Of a DNA stretch of 64,000 nucleotides, positions 1 to 8,710 are shown piece by piece. Under the pieces are notes generated by a model. It was not told where the DNA came from. It worked only from the letters and a program-made list of their open reading frames with translations, and did not search any database. The stretch's first letter is position 1. Each line of letters starts with the position of its first letter. A program made the translations under genes and the position numbers. This DNA comes from Bacteroidales bacterium (GTDB lineage: Bacteria; Bacteroidota; Bacteroidia; Bacteroidales; UBA12077), in assembly GCA_028282785.1 (NCBI GenBank), contig JANQHE010000061.1, forward strand, positions 1-64,000, given 5' to 3'.

Positions 1-318
1 GTTGAGAATGCTATTTTGCATGGTATAGCAAATAAGAAAGATGGCAAGGGAAAAGTTGAAATAGATATAAAGGTTGAAGATAAAACACTGTATTGTGTGG
101 TAGATGATAATGGAATAGGCAGGGAAGCAGCAAGAAAAATCCGAAGGAAAAAAAATATAAGTTATAAATCACTTGGGACCAAAATTACTGAGAAAAGATT
201 AGATGTAGCTAATACGTTATATAATAGAAAAATACAAATAGAGTATATCGATAAGTATAATGATGAAGGTAATTCAAGCGGAACAAGAGTTGAAATATAT
301 ATACCATTTATGGTTTAG
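1..318 (+). CDS. Sensor histidine kinase, LytS type, C-terminal ATPase part (5' truncated by window edge)
   Basis: The reading frame is open from the first base, so the gene begins outside the window. The visible 105 residues are a GHKL-type ATPase domain. The first residues read VENAILHG, the N-box of LytS/YehU-type kinases, followed by VDDNGIGR (G1 box) and a late SSGTRVEIYIPF stretch that matches the end of these domains. The upstream His-phosphorylation region and any sensor or TPR domain are not visible. In Bacteroidota such kinases usually pair with LytTR response regulators (family knowledge). Its partner is not in the window. Confidence 0.85.
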   Translation, partial: VENAILHGIANKKDGKGKVEIDIKVEDKTLYCVVDDNGIGREAARKIRRKKNISYKSLGTKITEKRLDVANTLYNRKIQIEYIDKYNDEGNSSGTRVEIYIPFMV

Positions 319-453
319 GAGTAATTAAAAAGAGCTTAATAAAGTTTCCTTATGTTATTTCATAATCAATTTTTTCAAACAATTGTGAATTCTCTTTATA
401 TTTTTCGTCAAAAAAATCCAAAAGTCATTTGTTAAGTTTTTAAGATTATGTAA

Positions 454-483
454 CTTGTATATAAAGCTAAGAACGTGACTTTG
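454..483 (+). promoter_or_regulatory. Possible promoter of the SiaC-family gene
   Basis: TGACTTTG at 476-483 matches the Bacteroidota -7 element TAnnTTTG at seven of eight positions. CTTG at 454-457 lies 18 bases upstream, near the expected -33 TTTG. A start near 490 would leave a leader of about 35 bases before the ATG at 524. Weak but well placed. Confidence 0.35.
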
Positions 484-523
484 ATAAGTTAAATTTAATC
501 TGGATTTTTTTATTGAAAAATAA

Positions 524-901
524 ATGGAAGACTTATTTATAAATTACACAAACTCAACACCTGAAATAGATTTTAAACAATCAGGTTATTTAAGTATTAA
601 AGGAAGATCCTTACCTGAAGATCCCCAAAAATTTTTTGATCCTTTGTTTAAATGGATAAATGAACTTGATTCGGAACAGGTTGATATTCAGATTAAGTTG
701 GAATATGTAAATACCTCATCTTCCAAAAGAATTATAGAATTATTAAAACTGATTGATAATAATTCCAGGATCAAAAAGGTTGATATGAACTGGTACTATG
801 AAATTGACGATTCGGATATGCTCGAATTTGGAGAAATGATCCATCATAGCTTAAGAAGAACAAAAGCAAAGTATATTGAATATGAGGATGATGAGGATTA
901 A
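524..901 (+). CDS. SiaC-family regulatory phosphoprotein (DUF1987)
   Basis: A 125-residue protein with the features of the DUF1987/SiaC family: a small alpha/beta fold, the segment YVNTSSSKRIIELL at about residues 66-79, and an acidic tail (EYEDDED). In Pseudomonas SiaC is a STAS-like switch protein, phosphorylated by the SiaB kinase and dephosphorylated by the PP2C phosphatase SiaA to control diguanylate cyclase activity (family knowledge). The Thr/Ser cluster in that segment corresponds to the phosphosite region. No SiaA or SiaB homologue lies in the window, so the target here is unknown. It converges with qmoC, leaving only 26 bases and no obvious terminator between them. Confidence 0.8.
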   Translation: MEDLFINYTNSTPEIDFKQSGYLSIKGRSLPEDPQKFFDPLFKWINELDSEQVDIQIKLEYVNTSSSKRIIELLKLIDNNSRIKKVDMNWYYEIDDSDMLEFGEMIHHSLRRTKAKYIEYEDDED

Positions 902-927
902 CCCAATGAAATTTTCCCTGCTAAAAT

Positions 928-2022
928 TTATTTTCTTCCAACAGAGTTTGCAAAAACCATAGCTACCATTCTGTATAATAAATGCCCAAACTTAGTATAT
1001 GGCAGGTAAATGATTATAAACCATACGCATATTAAATGGAAAAAGTATAAGTGGTAAGCTATACCCCAATCTAAAAACCTTGCTGCTTGTACAACAACTC
1101 CGGATAATGTGAGTAAAAACATCGAAATTAAAAACAACCAATCGGCATAAGTATTATTTCCAAGATTCTCTTTATCAAATATTCGATTAAGAATCATAAT
1201 TCCTAATCCAATAAAAAGCATAATTGCAGCTACATTACCTAATATCTTAAATGGATTTGTAATACCTAATGGATATTTATGAACTATCGTGGCATATATA
1301 GCAAATGCCGTAACAAATAATAGTAGAATAAAACCATAAAAAACGAGAAGGTGAGCAATTTTTTGTGATTTCTTATTCGAACATTTACTAAAATTAGAAT
1401 GAAGTATAATCTCTTTTCTAATTGCAAATAAGTTTTTAATAAAGCTTCCTTTCGGTTTCAAATCAGGGTTTTGCATTTTTAAGTCTTTCCAAAAATTCCT
1501 TAATCCAATTATCCCTAAACCAATAGTTAAGAACCATAAAAAGGTAAAGGAGCTATTTAACCAGGCATGAGGAAAAAACTTTGAATAGTTTACAGGGCCT
1601 TCAGGTATTTGAAGGGTACCTGCTAAATATAATATTAATGATATAATAACAACCGGAATTAACAATGCGAAAGGAAACCATTTGGGATCATTCATTATTT
1701 TACCTAAAAATTTTGGCTTTGCATAATGTTGATATGAAATTTCGCGTACGGCAGAAAAAATATCAGCAGGTTTAACACCTCTGGGGCAATATGTACTGCA
1801 ATCACCACATTGATGGCATAACCAAATATCAGTATTACCAATTAGCTTATCCTTCATTCCCCAACCAGCCCAAATCATTTCTTTACGTGGAAATGGTTTT
1901 TCTTCAGGTGCAAGCGTACAAACAACAGAACAAGTTCCGCATTGCATGCATTCATTCAAAGAACTTTTGCTTACTTCTTTTAGTTGCTTTTTGAATTTAA
2001 TATCTGGCTGTATATTTATCAT
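928..2022 (-). CDS. qmoC: QmoC, membrane subunit of quinone-interacting oxidoreductase
   Basis: A 364-residue HdrC/HdrE-type fusion. The N-terminus carries two [4Fe-4S] motifs, C25-x2-C28-x2-C31-x3-C35 and C69-x2-C72-x2-C75-x3-C79. The rest is a membrane domain with about six hydrophobic helices of the NarI/cytochrome b type. In sulfate reducers and green sulfur bacteria QmoABC passes electrons between the quinone pool and adenylylsulfate reductase (family knowledge). This is the last gene of the aprB-aprA-qmoA-qmoB-qmoC series on the minus strand, following qmoB after a 168-base spacer that contains a dispersed hairpin repeat. Order, length and cysteine pattern all fit QmoC rather than a methanogen HdrC. 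Confidence 0.9.
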   Translation of the reverse strand: MINIQPDIKFKKQLKEVSKSSLNECMQCGTCSVVCTLAPEEKPFPRKEMIWAGWGMKDKLIGNTDIWLCHQCGDCSTYCPRGVKPADIFSAVREISYQHYAKPKFLGKIMNDPKWFPFALLIPVVIISLILYLAGTLQIPEGPVNYSKFFPHAWLNSSFTFLWFLTIGLGIIGLRNFWKDLKMQNPDLKPKGSFIKNLFAIRKEIILHSNFSKCSNKKSQKIAHLLVFYGFILLLFVTAFAIYATIVHKYPLGITNPFKILGNVAAIMLFIGLGIMILNRIFDKENLGNNTYADWLFLISMFLLTLSGVVVQAARFLDWGIAYHLYFFHLICVWFIIIYLPYTKFGHLLYRMVAMVFANSVGRK

Positions 2023-2099
2023 GGTTTAAAATTTCAGATTTCAGTCATAAAGTTAAATGTTAACTTCCAATTGCTTCCAGTGAGTTTCTATTCATTTTA

Positions 2100-2152
2100 A
2101 CCGCTAAGGCACCGAGTCGCAGAGATTCTTAGCGTCTTTGTGCCTTCGCGGT
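2100..2152. repeat. Dispersed hairpin repeat, ACCGC...GCGGT type, copy 1
   Basis: An imperfect palindrome in the qmoB-qmoC spacer: ACCGC-x2-AGGCAC at the left pairs with GTGCCT-x2-GCGGT at the right, with more complementarity inside. A related element lies at 12850-12907. Such 'gcaaaggcgcaaag'-like intergenic palindromes are widespread in Bacteroidota genomes (general knowledge). A T-run follows on the plus strand, but no plus-strand gene ends here. Confidence 0.6.
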
Positions 2153-2190
2153 GATTTTTTTATTTCAAATTTCAAGTTTTAAAGCTTAAA

Positions 2191-4302
2191 CTAAAGTTCT
2201 TTAAATGGATTTGACCCTATCAATTCAATCTCTTCCACATAATCATTTATTATTTGTGGAATTTTTTCAAAATCAGTTATTTCAACAAATTCAGTTTTAA
2301 TTCTTTCAGGTTCCAGCATCATGGTTTCTAAGGTTTCCTGGATATTTTCACCGCGAGTTTCGGTTAATTCACTTCCATGGATAAAATGGCATTGGTAATC
2401 ATCACCAGGTTTACAACCAATTTGTAAAATACCGTCAAAACCTTTGGATAATGCATCCGATATCCATACTTTATTAATAGAACCTAAGCAACGAACAGAT
2501 ATTACCCTAACATAAGGGCTATATTTTAATCCTTTTTGCCCTGCCATATCAATAGCTGGGTATGCATCATTTTCGCATACAAATACTAAGATTCTGGGTT
2601 TTTCTTCAAATTCATCCGGAACTTCTACGGATTTGATCATTGCAGAAATACTATTGATTGAGTAATCAGTAAAGTTTATTACACGCTCCGGGCAAGACCC
2701 TAAACAAATTCCGCAACGGCGGCAACGATTAGGATTTGGAAGCGGAGTCCCTTTTTCATTTTCATCATATGAACCAAATGGGCATTCTTCTGTACAACGT
2801 TTACAATCAGTACAACGATCCATGAATAAATCAGGATATGATTTATCTCCCGAACGTGGATGCACAGATTCACCTCTTTTTGTAGCTTCAATGGTTTGAA
2901 TAGCTTTTAGTATTGCACCTGATGCATCTGATTTGCTTGATGCAATATCCATTGGAGCTCTTAGACAACCTGCTGTATAGATTCCTGTTCTTCTTGTCTC
3001 ATAAGGGAAACAAATAAAATGTGAATCAGAGAAATTATATTTTAACTCTGGTAAACCTTTACCCAAACGGTAACTCAAATTAAGGTCCTCAGTTCCATTT
3101 GGAACCATTCCTGTTGCTAAAACAATCATATCAACCGATAGTGAAATATCATCACCAATCAATGTATCCTTTACTTGAACCGAAATGTTATTTTTTTCCG
3201 GAATTACTTTTTCAATTTCACCTTTTGTGAAAAAGATTTGATCATCCTTTTGAACTTTTTTGTAGAATTCTTCATATAAGCCCAAAGTACGTATATCCTT
3301 ATAAACGATAAATACATTGGAATCAGGGCTTAAATCTCTTATATATTTTGCTTGTTTTAAGCTTGTGCCACAACAAAAAGAAGAACAATAGGGCAGGTGG
3401 TTTTTATCTCTTGAGCCTGCACACTGTATGAATAATATATTTTTAGGTAATTCTTTATTAGTATTATTTTTAACAAACTCTTCAAACTCAACATTGGTTA
3501 GAATATTTGGTTTGCCATAACCCAAATGGGATAATTTGTTTGCATTGTAAGGTTGCCAACCGGTGGCTGTGACAATTGATCCAACCGTTATTTTTTCCTC
3601 CTTACCATTTAAAAGATGAACATCAAATTGTCCTGGTTGTCCTGAGATTTCTTTAATTGTTGTTGAGGTATGAATTTGAACCTTATCTAACTTTTCAAGT
3701 TCCTTTAGTTTATCTTCAATTTCAGGATTGATTAATTCATCGTATGGTGCAGCATATGGAATTTGTTTGTGAAGTTTATTTAACCAACCACCTAACTTTT
3801 CTTCTTTTTCAATGATATAAACCTTATAACCTGCTTTCGTTCCATCAATAGCTGCTGTTATTCCTGTAATTCCGCCACCAACAACCAAGATATCAGAACT
3901 TATGTTTTCTGCAATAAATGGTTTTGGGATTTCAGTATTCGTAACCTTTGTAATTGACATTCGAAGATAATCTTCTGCAGCCATTTGTGTATCTTCTTCG
4001 CCAGGTTCCATACACCATGCTACTTGTTCACGTATATTAGTTCGCTCAAGTAAAACATTTTCGGGAAAATCAAAAACTTCAGTTTTTACTCTGGGAGAAC
4101 ATGCTGCGATAATAATTCTGTCCAGGTTCTTTTGTTGAATATCGTTGTTAATTAAATCAAAACCTTCAACCGAACAAAGCGATGAATGATTTTTACATAT
4201 AGTAACATTTTGTTCAGTTGCAATCTGGTTTAGCTTTTCGATATCTAAATTTTTGCCAATTTCGCACCCGGAACATATATATACGCCAACTTTTTTATCC
4301 AT
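2191..4302 (-). CDS. qmoB: QmoB, HdrA-like flavo-iron-sulfur subunit
   Basis: A 703-residue soluble subunit built like QmoB. There is an N-terminal Cys-containing region (CSGCEIG near residue 10), a FAD-binding GGGITG motif at about residue 141, and the HdrA signature QCAGSRD...YCSSFCC near residues 295-310. Two ferredoxin-type clusters follow (CTDCKRCTEEC and CRRCGICLGSC, about 500-540). The last ~140 residues resemble the MvhD/FlpD domain, which accepts or donates two-electron carriers (family knowledge). HdrA proteins of methanogens lack this fused C-terminal domain in this arrangement, supporting the QmoB call. The gene lies between qmoA and qmoC on the same strand. Confidence 0.9.
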   Translation of the reverse strand: MDKKVGVYICSGCEIGKNLDIEKLNQIATEQNVTICKNHSSLCSVEGFDLINNDIQQKNLDRIIIAACSPRVKTEVFDFPENVLLERTNIREQVAWCMEPGEEDTQMAAEDYLRMSITKVTNTEIPKPFIAENISSDILVVGGGITGITAAIDGTKAGYKVYIIEKEEKLGGWLNKLHKQIPYAAPYDELINPEIEDKLKELEKLDKVQIHTSTTIKEISGQPGQFDVHLLNGKEEKITVGSIVTATGWQPYNANKLSHLGYGKPNILTNVEFEEFVKNNTNKELPKNILFIQCAGSRDKNHLPYCSSFCCGTSLKQAKYIRDLSPDSNVFIVYKDIRTLGLYEEFYKKVQKDDQIFFTKGEIEKVIPEKNNISVQVKDTLIGDDISLSVDMIVLATGMVPNGTEDLNLSYRLGKGLPELKYNFSDSHFICFPYETRRTGIYTAGCLRAPMDIASSKSDASGAILKAIQTIEATKRGESVHPRSGDKSYPDLFMDRCTDCKRCTEECPFGSYDENEKGTPLPNPNRCRRCGICLGSCPERVINFTDYSINSISAMIKSVEVPDEFEEKPRILVFVCENDAYPAIDMAGQKGLKYSPYVRVISVRCLGSINKVWISDALSKGFDGILQIGCKPGDDYQCHFIHGSELTETRGENIQETLETMMLEPERIKTEFVEITDFEKIPQIINDYVEEIELIGSNPFKEL

Positions 4303-4320
4303 TAAAACTTAATTAAAAAA

Positions 4321-4440
4321 TCCAAAATTCAGATAACAAATCTCAAACAAGCTCCAAATCTCAAGACCGAAATTCCAAACCTTCTTTTTTGAAGTTTGTG
4401 ATTTGAATTTTATTTGTAATTTGGAGTTTGTCATTTGTAA
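4321..4440. repeat. Self-complementary AT-rich intergenic tract between qmoA and qmoB
   Basis: The spacer has a left half of repeated 'caaatc/ccaaat' words and a right half of the complementary 'gatttg/atttgga' words, folding around CTTC-TTTTTT-GAAG near 4381-4394. Shorter tracts of similar wording fill the aprA-qmoA spacer (about 5672-5744) and the spacer between aprA and the four-helix gene (about 7650-7700). They look like dispersed non-coding repeats and not separate promoters, although internal processing sites are possible. Confidence 0.5.
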
Positions 4441-4443
4441 TTT

Positions 4444-5670
4444 TTATTGTATTGCTTTTACAGCTGCTGCCGTTGCATCTTTTACAGATGATGAAACATC
4501 CATTGGTTTTTTGCTGCACGCAACCGGTATTATACCTTCAATTTGTGTATCTGAAATAAATTGATTTTCGTTAGTATTCAAATTTAATTTAATTTCTGAA
4601 GGAACAATTCCAGTTGCCAGAACTACCATTTCAGCTTCATACTTTATTTTCTTTCCGGATAAAATATCTTCAGCCTCAAGAATCAGATTATTGTTTTCAA
4701 CTTCAGTAATTTTACCTACTTTTCCTTTAACCAGTTCGATATTTTTATTCTCCTGAACTTTGATTAGAAAATCTTCGTTGCGGCCCGAAACCCGCATGTC
4801 GATGTAAAAGATCTTAACTTCTGTAGTTGGATACAGTTCTTGAATAGTAAGAGCATGTTTTAAGGATGCAGAACAGCAAACAGCTGAACAATAAGGTAAA
4901 TGATTTTCATCGCGAGAACCTGCACATTGCACAAATGCTACCTTTTTTGGTTCAGTGTTATCGGTTAATCGGAGTAATTTATTTTCATTTACTCCATTAG
5001 ATGCAATAAAACGTTCAAATTCAACATTTGTAATTATATTCTTCGAATCAGAATAATTTAAATTTTCAATTTTGGAAGCATCATAACTTTCCCAGCCTGT
5101 AGCTGTTACTATGGAGCTAACCTCAAGTTCTGTAATTTCCTCTTTAGCAGATAAATCAATAGCATTATATTCACAAGCTTCTACACATTTATTACATGAT
5201 TCTTTTTTACAATACTCATCATCGATTTGATACTTAAAAGGAAATGCCATTTCATGCGGAAGATAGGCAGCCTTGGTTTTAGTAAATCCATAATTAAAAT
5301 TATCAGGACGTTCTTCGGGACAAACTTCAGCACACTTACCACATGCAGTGCAGTTGTTTTTAATGTACTGAGGAGAAGTCTTAATTTTAACCTTAAAGTT
5401 TCCTTTTTTACCTGATATTTCTTGTACCTCAGATGAGGTAAAATATTTAATTTTAGGATTTTGTTTTATTCTTCGAAAATTAATTTCTAATCCACAAGTT
5501 GGCGGGCAAAGCTTTGGAAAATAATTATTGAATTTAACTACGTTACCACCCAGGTAAGGCATTTTTTCAATAAGAATAACTTCTTTTCCAACCTCTGCTA
5601 TTTCAACAACTGTTGTAACTCCGCTAATACCTCCTCCAATAATTAAAACCGGTTTTTGAGTTTTATCCAT
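4444..5670 (-). CDS. qmoA: QmoA, HdrA-like flavoprotein subunit
   Basis: A 408-residue HdrA-like protein. The N-terminus has the FAD loop GGGISG at residues 12-17. A [4Fe-4S] motif C107-x2-C110-x2-C113-x3-C117 follows, then a second Cys group CKKESCNKCVEAC near 155, and the HdrA signature QCAGSRDENHLPYCSAVCC near 245-265. QmoA is the short HdrA-like subunit that, with QmoB and QmoC, links adenylylsulfate reductase to menaquinone (family knowledge). It directly follows aprA, as in sulfate reducers and Chlorobi. The start is the first Met, immediately before the flavin-binding strand. Confidence 0.9.
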   Translation of the reverse strand: MDKTQKPVLIIGGGISGVTTVVEIAEVGKEVILIEKMPYLGGNVVKFNNYFPKLCPPTCGLEINFRRIKQNPKIKYFTSSEVQEISGKKGNFKVKIKTSPQYIKNNCTACGKCAEVCPEERPDNFNYGFTKTKAAYLPHEMAFPFKYQIDDEYCKKESCNKCVEACEYNAIDLSAKEEITELEVSSIVTATGWESYDASKIENLNYSDSKNIITNVEFERFIASNGVNENKLLRLTDNTEPKKVAFVQCAGSRDENHLPYCSAVCCSASLKHALTIQELYPTTEVKIFYIDMRVSGRNEDFLIKVQENKNIELVKGKVGKITEVENNNLILEAEDILSGKKIKYEAEMVVLATGIVPSEIKLNLNTNENQFISDTQIEGIIPVACSKKPMDVSSSVKDATAAAVKAIQ

Positions 5671-5744
5671 GAAATAAAAATTTCCAATTTAAAATTCCAT
5701 ATTTCAGATTTATAATTTGAAACCTGCAATTTGAAATAATTGAT

Positions 5745-7634
5745 TTATGTTAGTTCTTTAATATCTCTCTTTATCATTTCCCACTCTTCAGTTTCCGGAT
5801 TCCATTTACAATTTGCAAACACTTTCCAATCTTCTTTCATTGCAGGATGGTCAGTTCTGAAATAATACCCTGGCCAACGAGTTTCTTCGCGGAATAACAT
5901 GGTCCTGATATGAGATTCAGCTTGCCATAACCGGTGAATATTTTCCCAGCAGCGCATTAATTCATTTAAGTCTGATGCGGCTAATTTTTCGGCATCTTCT
6001 TTCATGAATTGCAAGAACTCAAGTCCTTTTTCCAATAATGCTTTTGAAGTTTTAAAGTTTACTGAAGCTCCACCAGCGTATTCGTCCATAATTTTCTGTA
6101 AACGGAACATAAACATCTTAGGTTTGATGAAATTGGGATTTACATCTTCATCATTAGCAAAATCTTTATATTCATTAAAAGTGGAAAGCGGTTGTAATAC
6201 CTTTTCTTTTAGTTCATTGATTTTTTCTTCAGTAATATTTACATCTTCAGGATTATCAACTATGAAAGAAATGGCTGCTTTAGCAGCAATTCTACCTTCG
6301 GTAAAAGAACCGGAAGAGAATTTATGCGACGAGGCACCTGAAGCATCACCAGCAGCAAATAATCCTTTGGTTGTAGTCATATTATCATATCCCCAGAAAT
6401 AGTCTTCAGTTGGAGCTAAATCTTTTGGACCACTTATCCAGGCACCTGAAGCACCCGAATGTGAGCTAATAAAATAAGGTTCGCAAGCAGAAATCTCCGA
6501 AGGAGTTTCTTCCGGAGAAATATTATGAGATGCCCAGTTTAATGCCTGGCTAACAGTCATATCCAGAAAATCTTCCCAGGCTTCAGATTCTAATTCTTTC
6601 ATTTTGCGCTTTGCTTGTTTTTCATCCTGAATATCAGCCATTAATTCTTTGATAGCTTCTTCAGTTCTCATATAAATTGGGCCATTTCCTTCTTCTAATT
6701 CCTGAAGCATTAAATAGTTTCTAAGGTTAGCAGGAACAGGTTTTGAAGTTCCGTAAGGAGCCCAGTTTTCAAGCTCTTCTTTTCTGGTTTCCATGTAATT
6801 TTCACCTTTTGCATTGGTTGCTTTCGATTTGAAAAGTAAGAACCATGCACCAACGGGACCGTATGAATCTTTAAATCGAACAGGAACAAAACGAACTTCC
6901 TGGCATGTCATTTCAGCACCAGCTTTTAAAGTAAAGTAAGCACTAGCGCCTGAATTAAACGGAGGATACCAGGAGCGCCCTAATCCTTCACCAACAGATT
7001 TTGGGCGGAAAATATGAACTGCACCGCCCATAACATCCATCACAGCTTTAGCTTTAAAAATATAGAACTTATTTTCTCGAACACTAAATCCTGCAGCTCC
7101 AACACAACGGTCGCCATCCATAATAGGTTCAGTAATGAATACACGTTCTATATATTCACCATGATCTCCCAGCTCCTTTAGAGCATTTTTAGCAGCTTCG
7201 GAAACAATATTCTTATACGATTCACCATGAATCATAATCTGCCAACGGCCTTCGTTTACATAATTTCCTTCTTCATCCTTCCAAATTGGCAATCCCCACT
7301 TTTCGAATAAATGAACAGATGAATCAACGTGACGGGCAATGTTTGCAACCAAATCATCGCGTGCAATACCCATTAAATCGTTCTTAACATAGTTTATATA
7401 ATCTTCAACCGTATTTTTACCATCTTTTAAACCCATATAAAGATTTATGGCTGAAAGTCCCATTGCTACAGCACCACTACGTTCCATTGATGCTTTATCA
7501 ACAACAGTTACTTTTTTGTTATGTTTTTTTGCCCAGTAAGATGCTTCGTAAACAGCACCGCAAGCAGCCATACCACCACCCAGGATTAATAAATCGGTTT
7601 CTATAATTACTGTTTCAAAATCGTTTGTTATCAT
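5745..7634 (-). CDS. aprA: Adenylylsulfate reductase alpha subunit (AprA)
   Basis: A 629-residue flavoprotein of the fumarate reductase superfamily with the hallmarks of AprA: FAD loop GGGMAACG at residues 19-26, then CQEVRFVPVRFKDSYGPVG, SSHSGASGAWISGPKDL and KGLFAAGDASGASSHKFSSG. These carry the substrate Arg and His positions of the family. AprAB interconverts adenosine-5'-phosphosulfate and sulfite plus AMP in the cytoplasm (EC 1.8.99.2). Direction depends on the pathway: sulfate reduction, or oxidation of sulfite. Length is normal and the frame is intact. Unusually, aprA does not directly follow aprB: a four-helix-bundle gene sits between them. I cannot tell from sequence alone whether this AprA belongs to the reducing or the oxidising lineage. 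Confidence 0.95.
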   Translation of the reverse strand: MITNDFETVIIETDLLILGGGMAACGAVYEASYWAKKHNKKVTVVDKASMERSGAVAMGLSAINLYMGLKDGKNTVEDYINYVKNDLMGIARDDLVANIARHVDSSVHLFEKWGLPIWKDEEGNYVNEGRWQIMIHGESYKNIVSEAAKNALKELGDHGEYIERVFITEPIMDGDRCVGAAGFSVRENKFYIFKAKAVMDVMGGAVHIFRPKSVGEGLGRSWYPPFNSGASAYFTLKAGAEMTCQEVRFVPVRFKDSYGPVGAWFLLFKSKATNAKGENYMETRKEELENWAPYGTSKPVPANLRNYLMLQELEEGNGPIYMRTEEAIKELMADIQDEKQAKRKMKELESEAWEDFLDMTVSQALNWASHNISPEETPSEISACEPYFISSHSGASGAWISGPKDLAPTEDYFWGYDNMTTTKGLFAAGDASGASSHKFSSGSFTEGRIAAKAAISFIVDNPEDVNITEEKINELKEKVLQPLSTFNEYKDFANDEDVNPNFIKPKMFMFRLQKIMDEYAGGASVNFKTSKALLEKGLEFLQFMKEDAEKLAASDLNELMRCWENIHRLWQAESHIRTMLFREETRWPGYYFRTDHPAMKEDWKVFANCKWNPETEEWEMIKRDIKELT

Positions 7635-7711
7635 GATTCTTTAGTTAATGTTCAAATTACAAATCTTAAAAAACAATTAATACACAATATTTTAATTATC
7701 AAAATCCAAAC

Positions 7712-8080
7712 TCATTTTGATTTTTCCATAATAGATGAGAATATTTTCTTGAGTTCAACTGCTTCTTGATATAATGTTTTCAAATTTTTACTATCGTTAT
7801 CATATGTAGAATCATTAATTAGCCTAAGCCAATATGCACTTTCTTTTGATTCTTTTCTACATATTTTGATTCTCTGAACGAAGTCTTTTTTACTAAAAGA
7901 TCCGTTCGCCTCAATATAATTTGCTCCAACCGACCCAGAAGATTTAATTAATTGTTTGATGTCATCTTCATTATAAAAATCCTTTTTTGTGTTTTTCATT
8001 TCCTGTACTATATTTCTAGCTAAAAGATATGTTCTTTCTTCCAAATTATAAACAGGCTTTTTATTTGTAGAATTGGTCAT
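7712..8080 (-). CDS. Four-helix-bundle protein (23S rRNA intervening-sequence protein family)
   Basis: A 122-residue helical protein with the family core SVGANYIEANGSFSKKDFVQRI followed by CRKESKESAYWLRLI. Members were first noted inside 23S rRNA intervening sequences and also occur as free-standing genes in Bacteroidota; they resemble Avd of diversity-generating retroelements. Their cellular role is unclear (family knowledge). Here the gene sits between aprB (40 bases upstream) and aprA (77 bases downstream) on the same strand, so it would be co-transcribed with both. It is not part of the standard apr operon. No reverse transcriptase or rRNA is nearby. I read it as a recent or tolerated insertion. 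Confidence 0.8.
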   Translation of the reverse strand: MTNSTNKKPVYNLEERTYLLARNIVQEMKNTKKDFYNEDDIKQLIKSSGSVGANYIEANGSFSKKDFVQRIKICRKESKESAYWLRLINDSTYDNDSKNLKTLYQEAVELKKIFSSIMEKSK

Positions 8081-8119
8081 TGGTTATTAATTGAGTTTTG
8101 TATTTTTGGTATTTGTGAT

Positions 8120-8554
8120 TTATTTTGTATACAAATCAGTTCCCAACGACTCTGGTTCAGTCCTTAATAAAGGATTTTTTAAATCATCGGTACCTGTTTG
8201 CATACCAGCATTGGGTTCAGCAGTTCCTTCCGGAGTAGTACGAATAGGAAACTTAAATCTTTTAATTTTTTTGTTGCGGAATTTAACCGACCACATAATA
8301 GAGTCAGTACTTCTTAAGGGTTGAACTACAGCTCCAAGTGGCATAAAATCTGCATATCCTCGTACCTCAATTGCTTGAGTAGGGCATATCTTAACACAAC
8401 TATAGCATTCCCAACACATGTCAACTGCTCGGTTGTATGCTTTATTCTTTTCCTTGTCTAAAATCATTAGGTCATTTGGACATATATATTGGCATGCAGT
8501 TTTGTCTTGAGCCTTACATCCATCACACTTTTCATTAATTACGAAGCTAGGCAT
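8120..8554 (-). CDS. aprB: Adenylylsulfate reductase beta subunit (AprB)
   Basis: A 144-residue ferredoxin-like protein. Cluster-binding cysteines are C10, C13, C21, C25 (CDGCKAQ...CQYICPNDL) and C47, C50, C53, C57 (CWECYSCVKIC). These are followed by the AprB-specific stretch DSIMWSVKFRNKKIKRFKFP and IRTTPEG, in which the tail wraps around AprA (family knowledge). AprB carries electrons between the AprA flavin and the Qmo complex. It is the first gene of the minus-strand operon. The start codon is the first Met, directly before the conserved PSFV...CDGC beginning. Confidence 0.95.
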   Translation of the reverse strand: MPSFVINEKCDGCKAQDKTACQYICPNDLMILDKEKNKAYNRAVDMCWECYSCVKICPTQAIEVRGYADFMPLGAVVQPLRSTDSIMWSVKFRNKKIKRFKFPIRTTPEGTAEPNAGMQTGTDDLKNPLLRTEPESLGTDLYTK

Positions 8555-8582
8555 AATATTCGTTATTTTTAAGGTTAATCCA

Positions 8583-8590
8583 CAAACATA
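8583..8590 (-). promoter_or_regulatory. Candidate -7 element for the apr-qmo operon
   Basis: On the minus strand this reads TATGTTTG, a full match to the Bacteroidota -7 consensus TAnnTTTG. Transcription would begin about 22 bases before the aprB ATG. No TTTG stands at the expected -33 spacing, so the call rests on the -7 match and its position. Confidence 0.4.
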
Positions 8591-8710
8591 ATAAAATTAT
8601 TCAAGTTACATAAGGCTTTGAGCTTTACTAAAATAGTTGATAATTTAAGATGCTGTTAAATTGTTGTAAATCTGATAATTATTTAAGGTATGGTTAAACG
8701 GGTGTCGAAA

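Noticed and set aside
2191-5670. Methanogen-type heterodisulfide reductase (HdrABC)
   Set aside because: No HdrB-type CCG-domain protein is present, and the genes follow aprBA in Qmo order with a cytochrome b-like QmoC.
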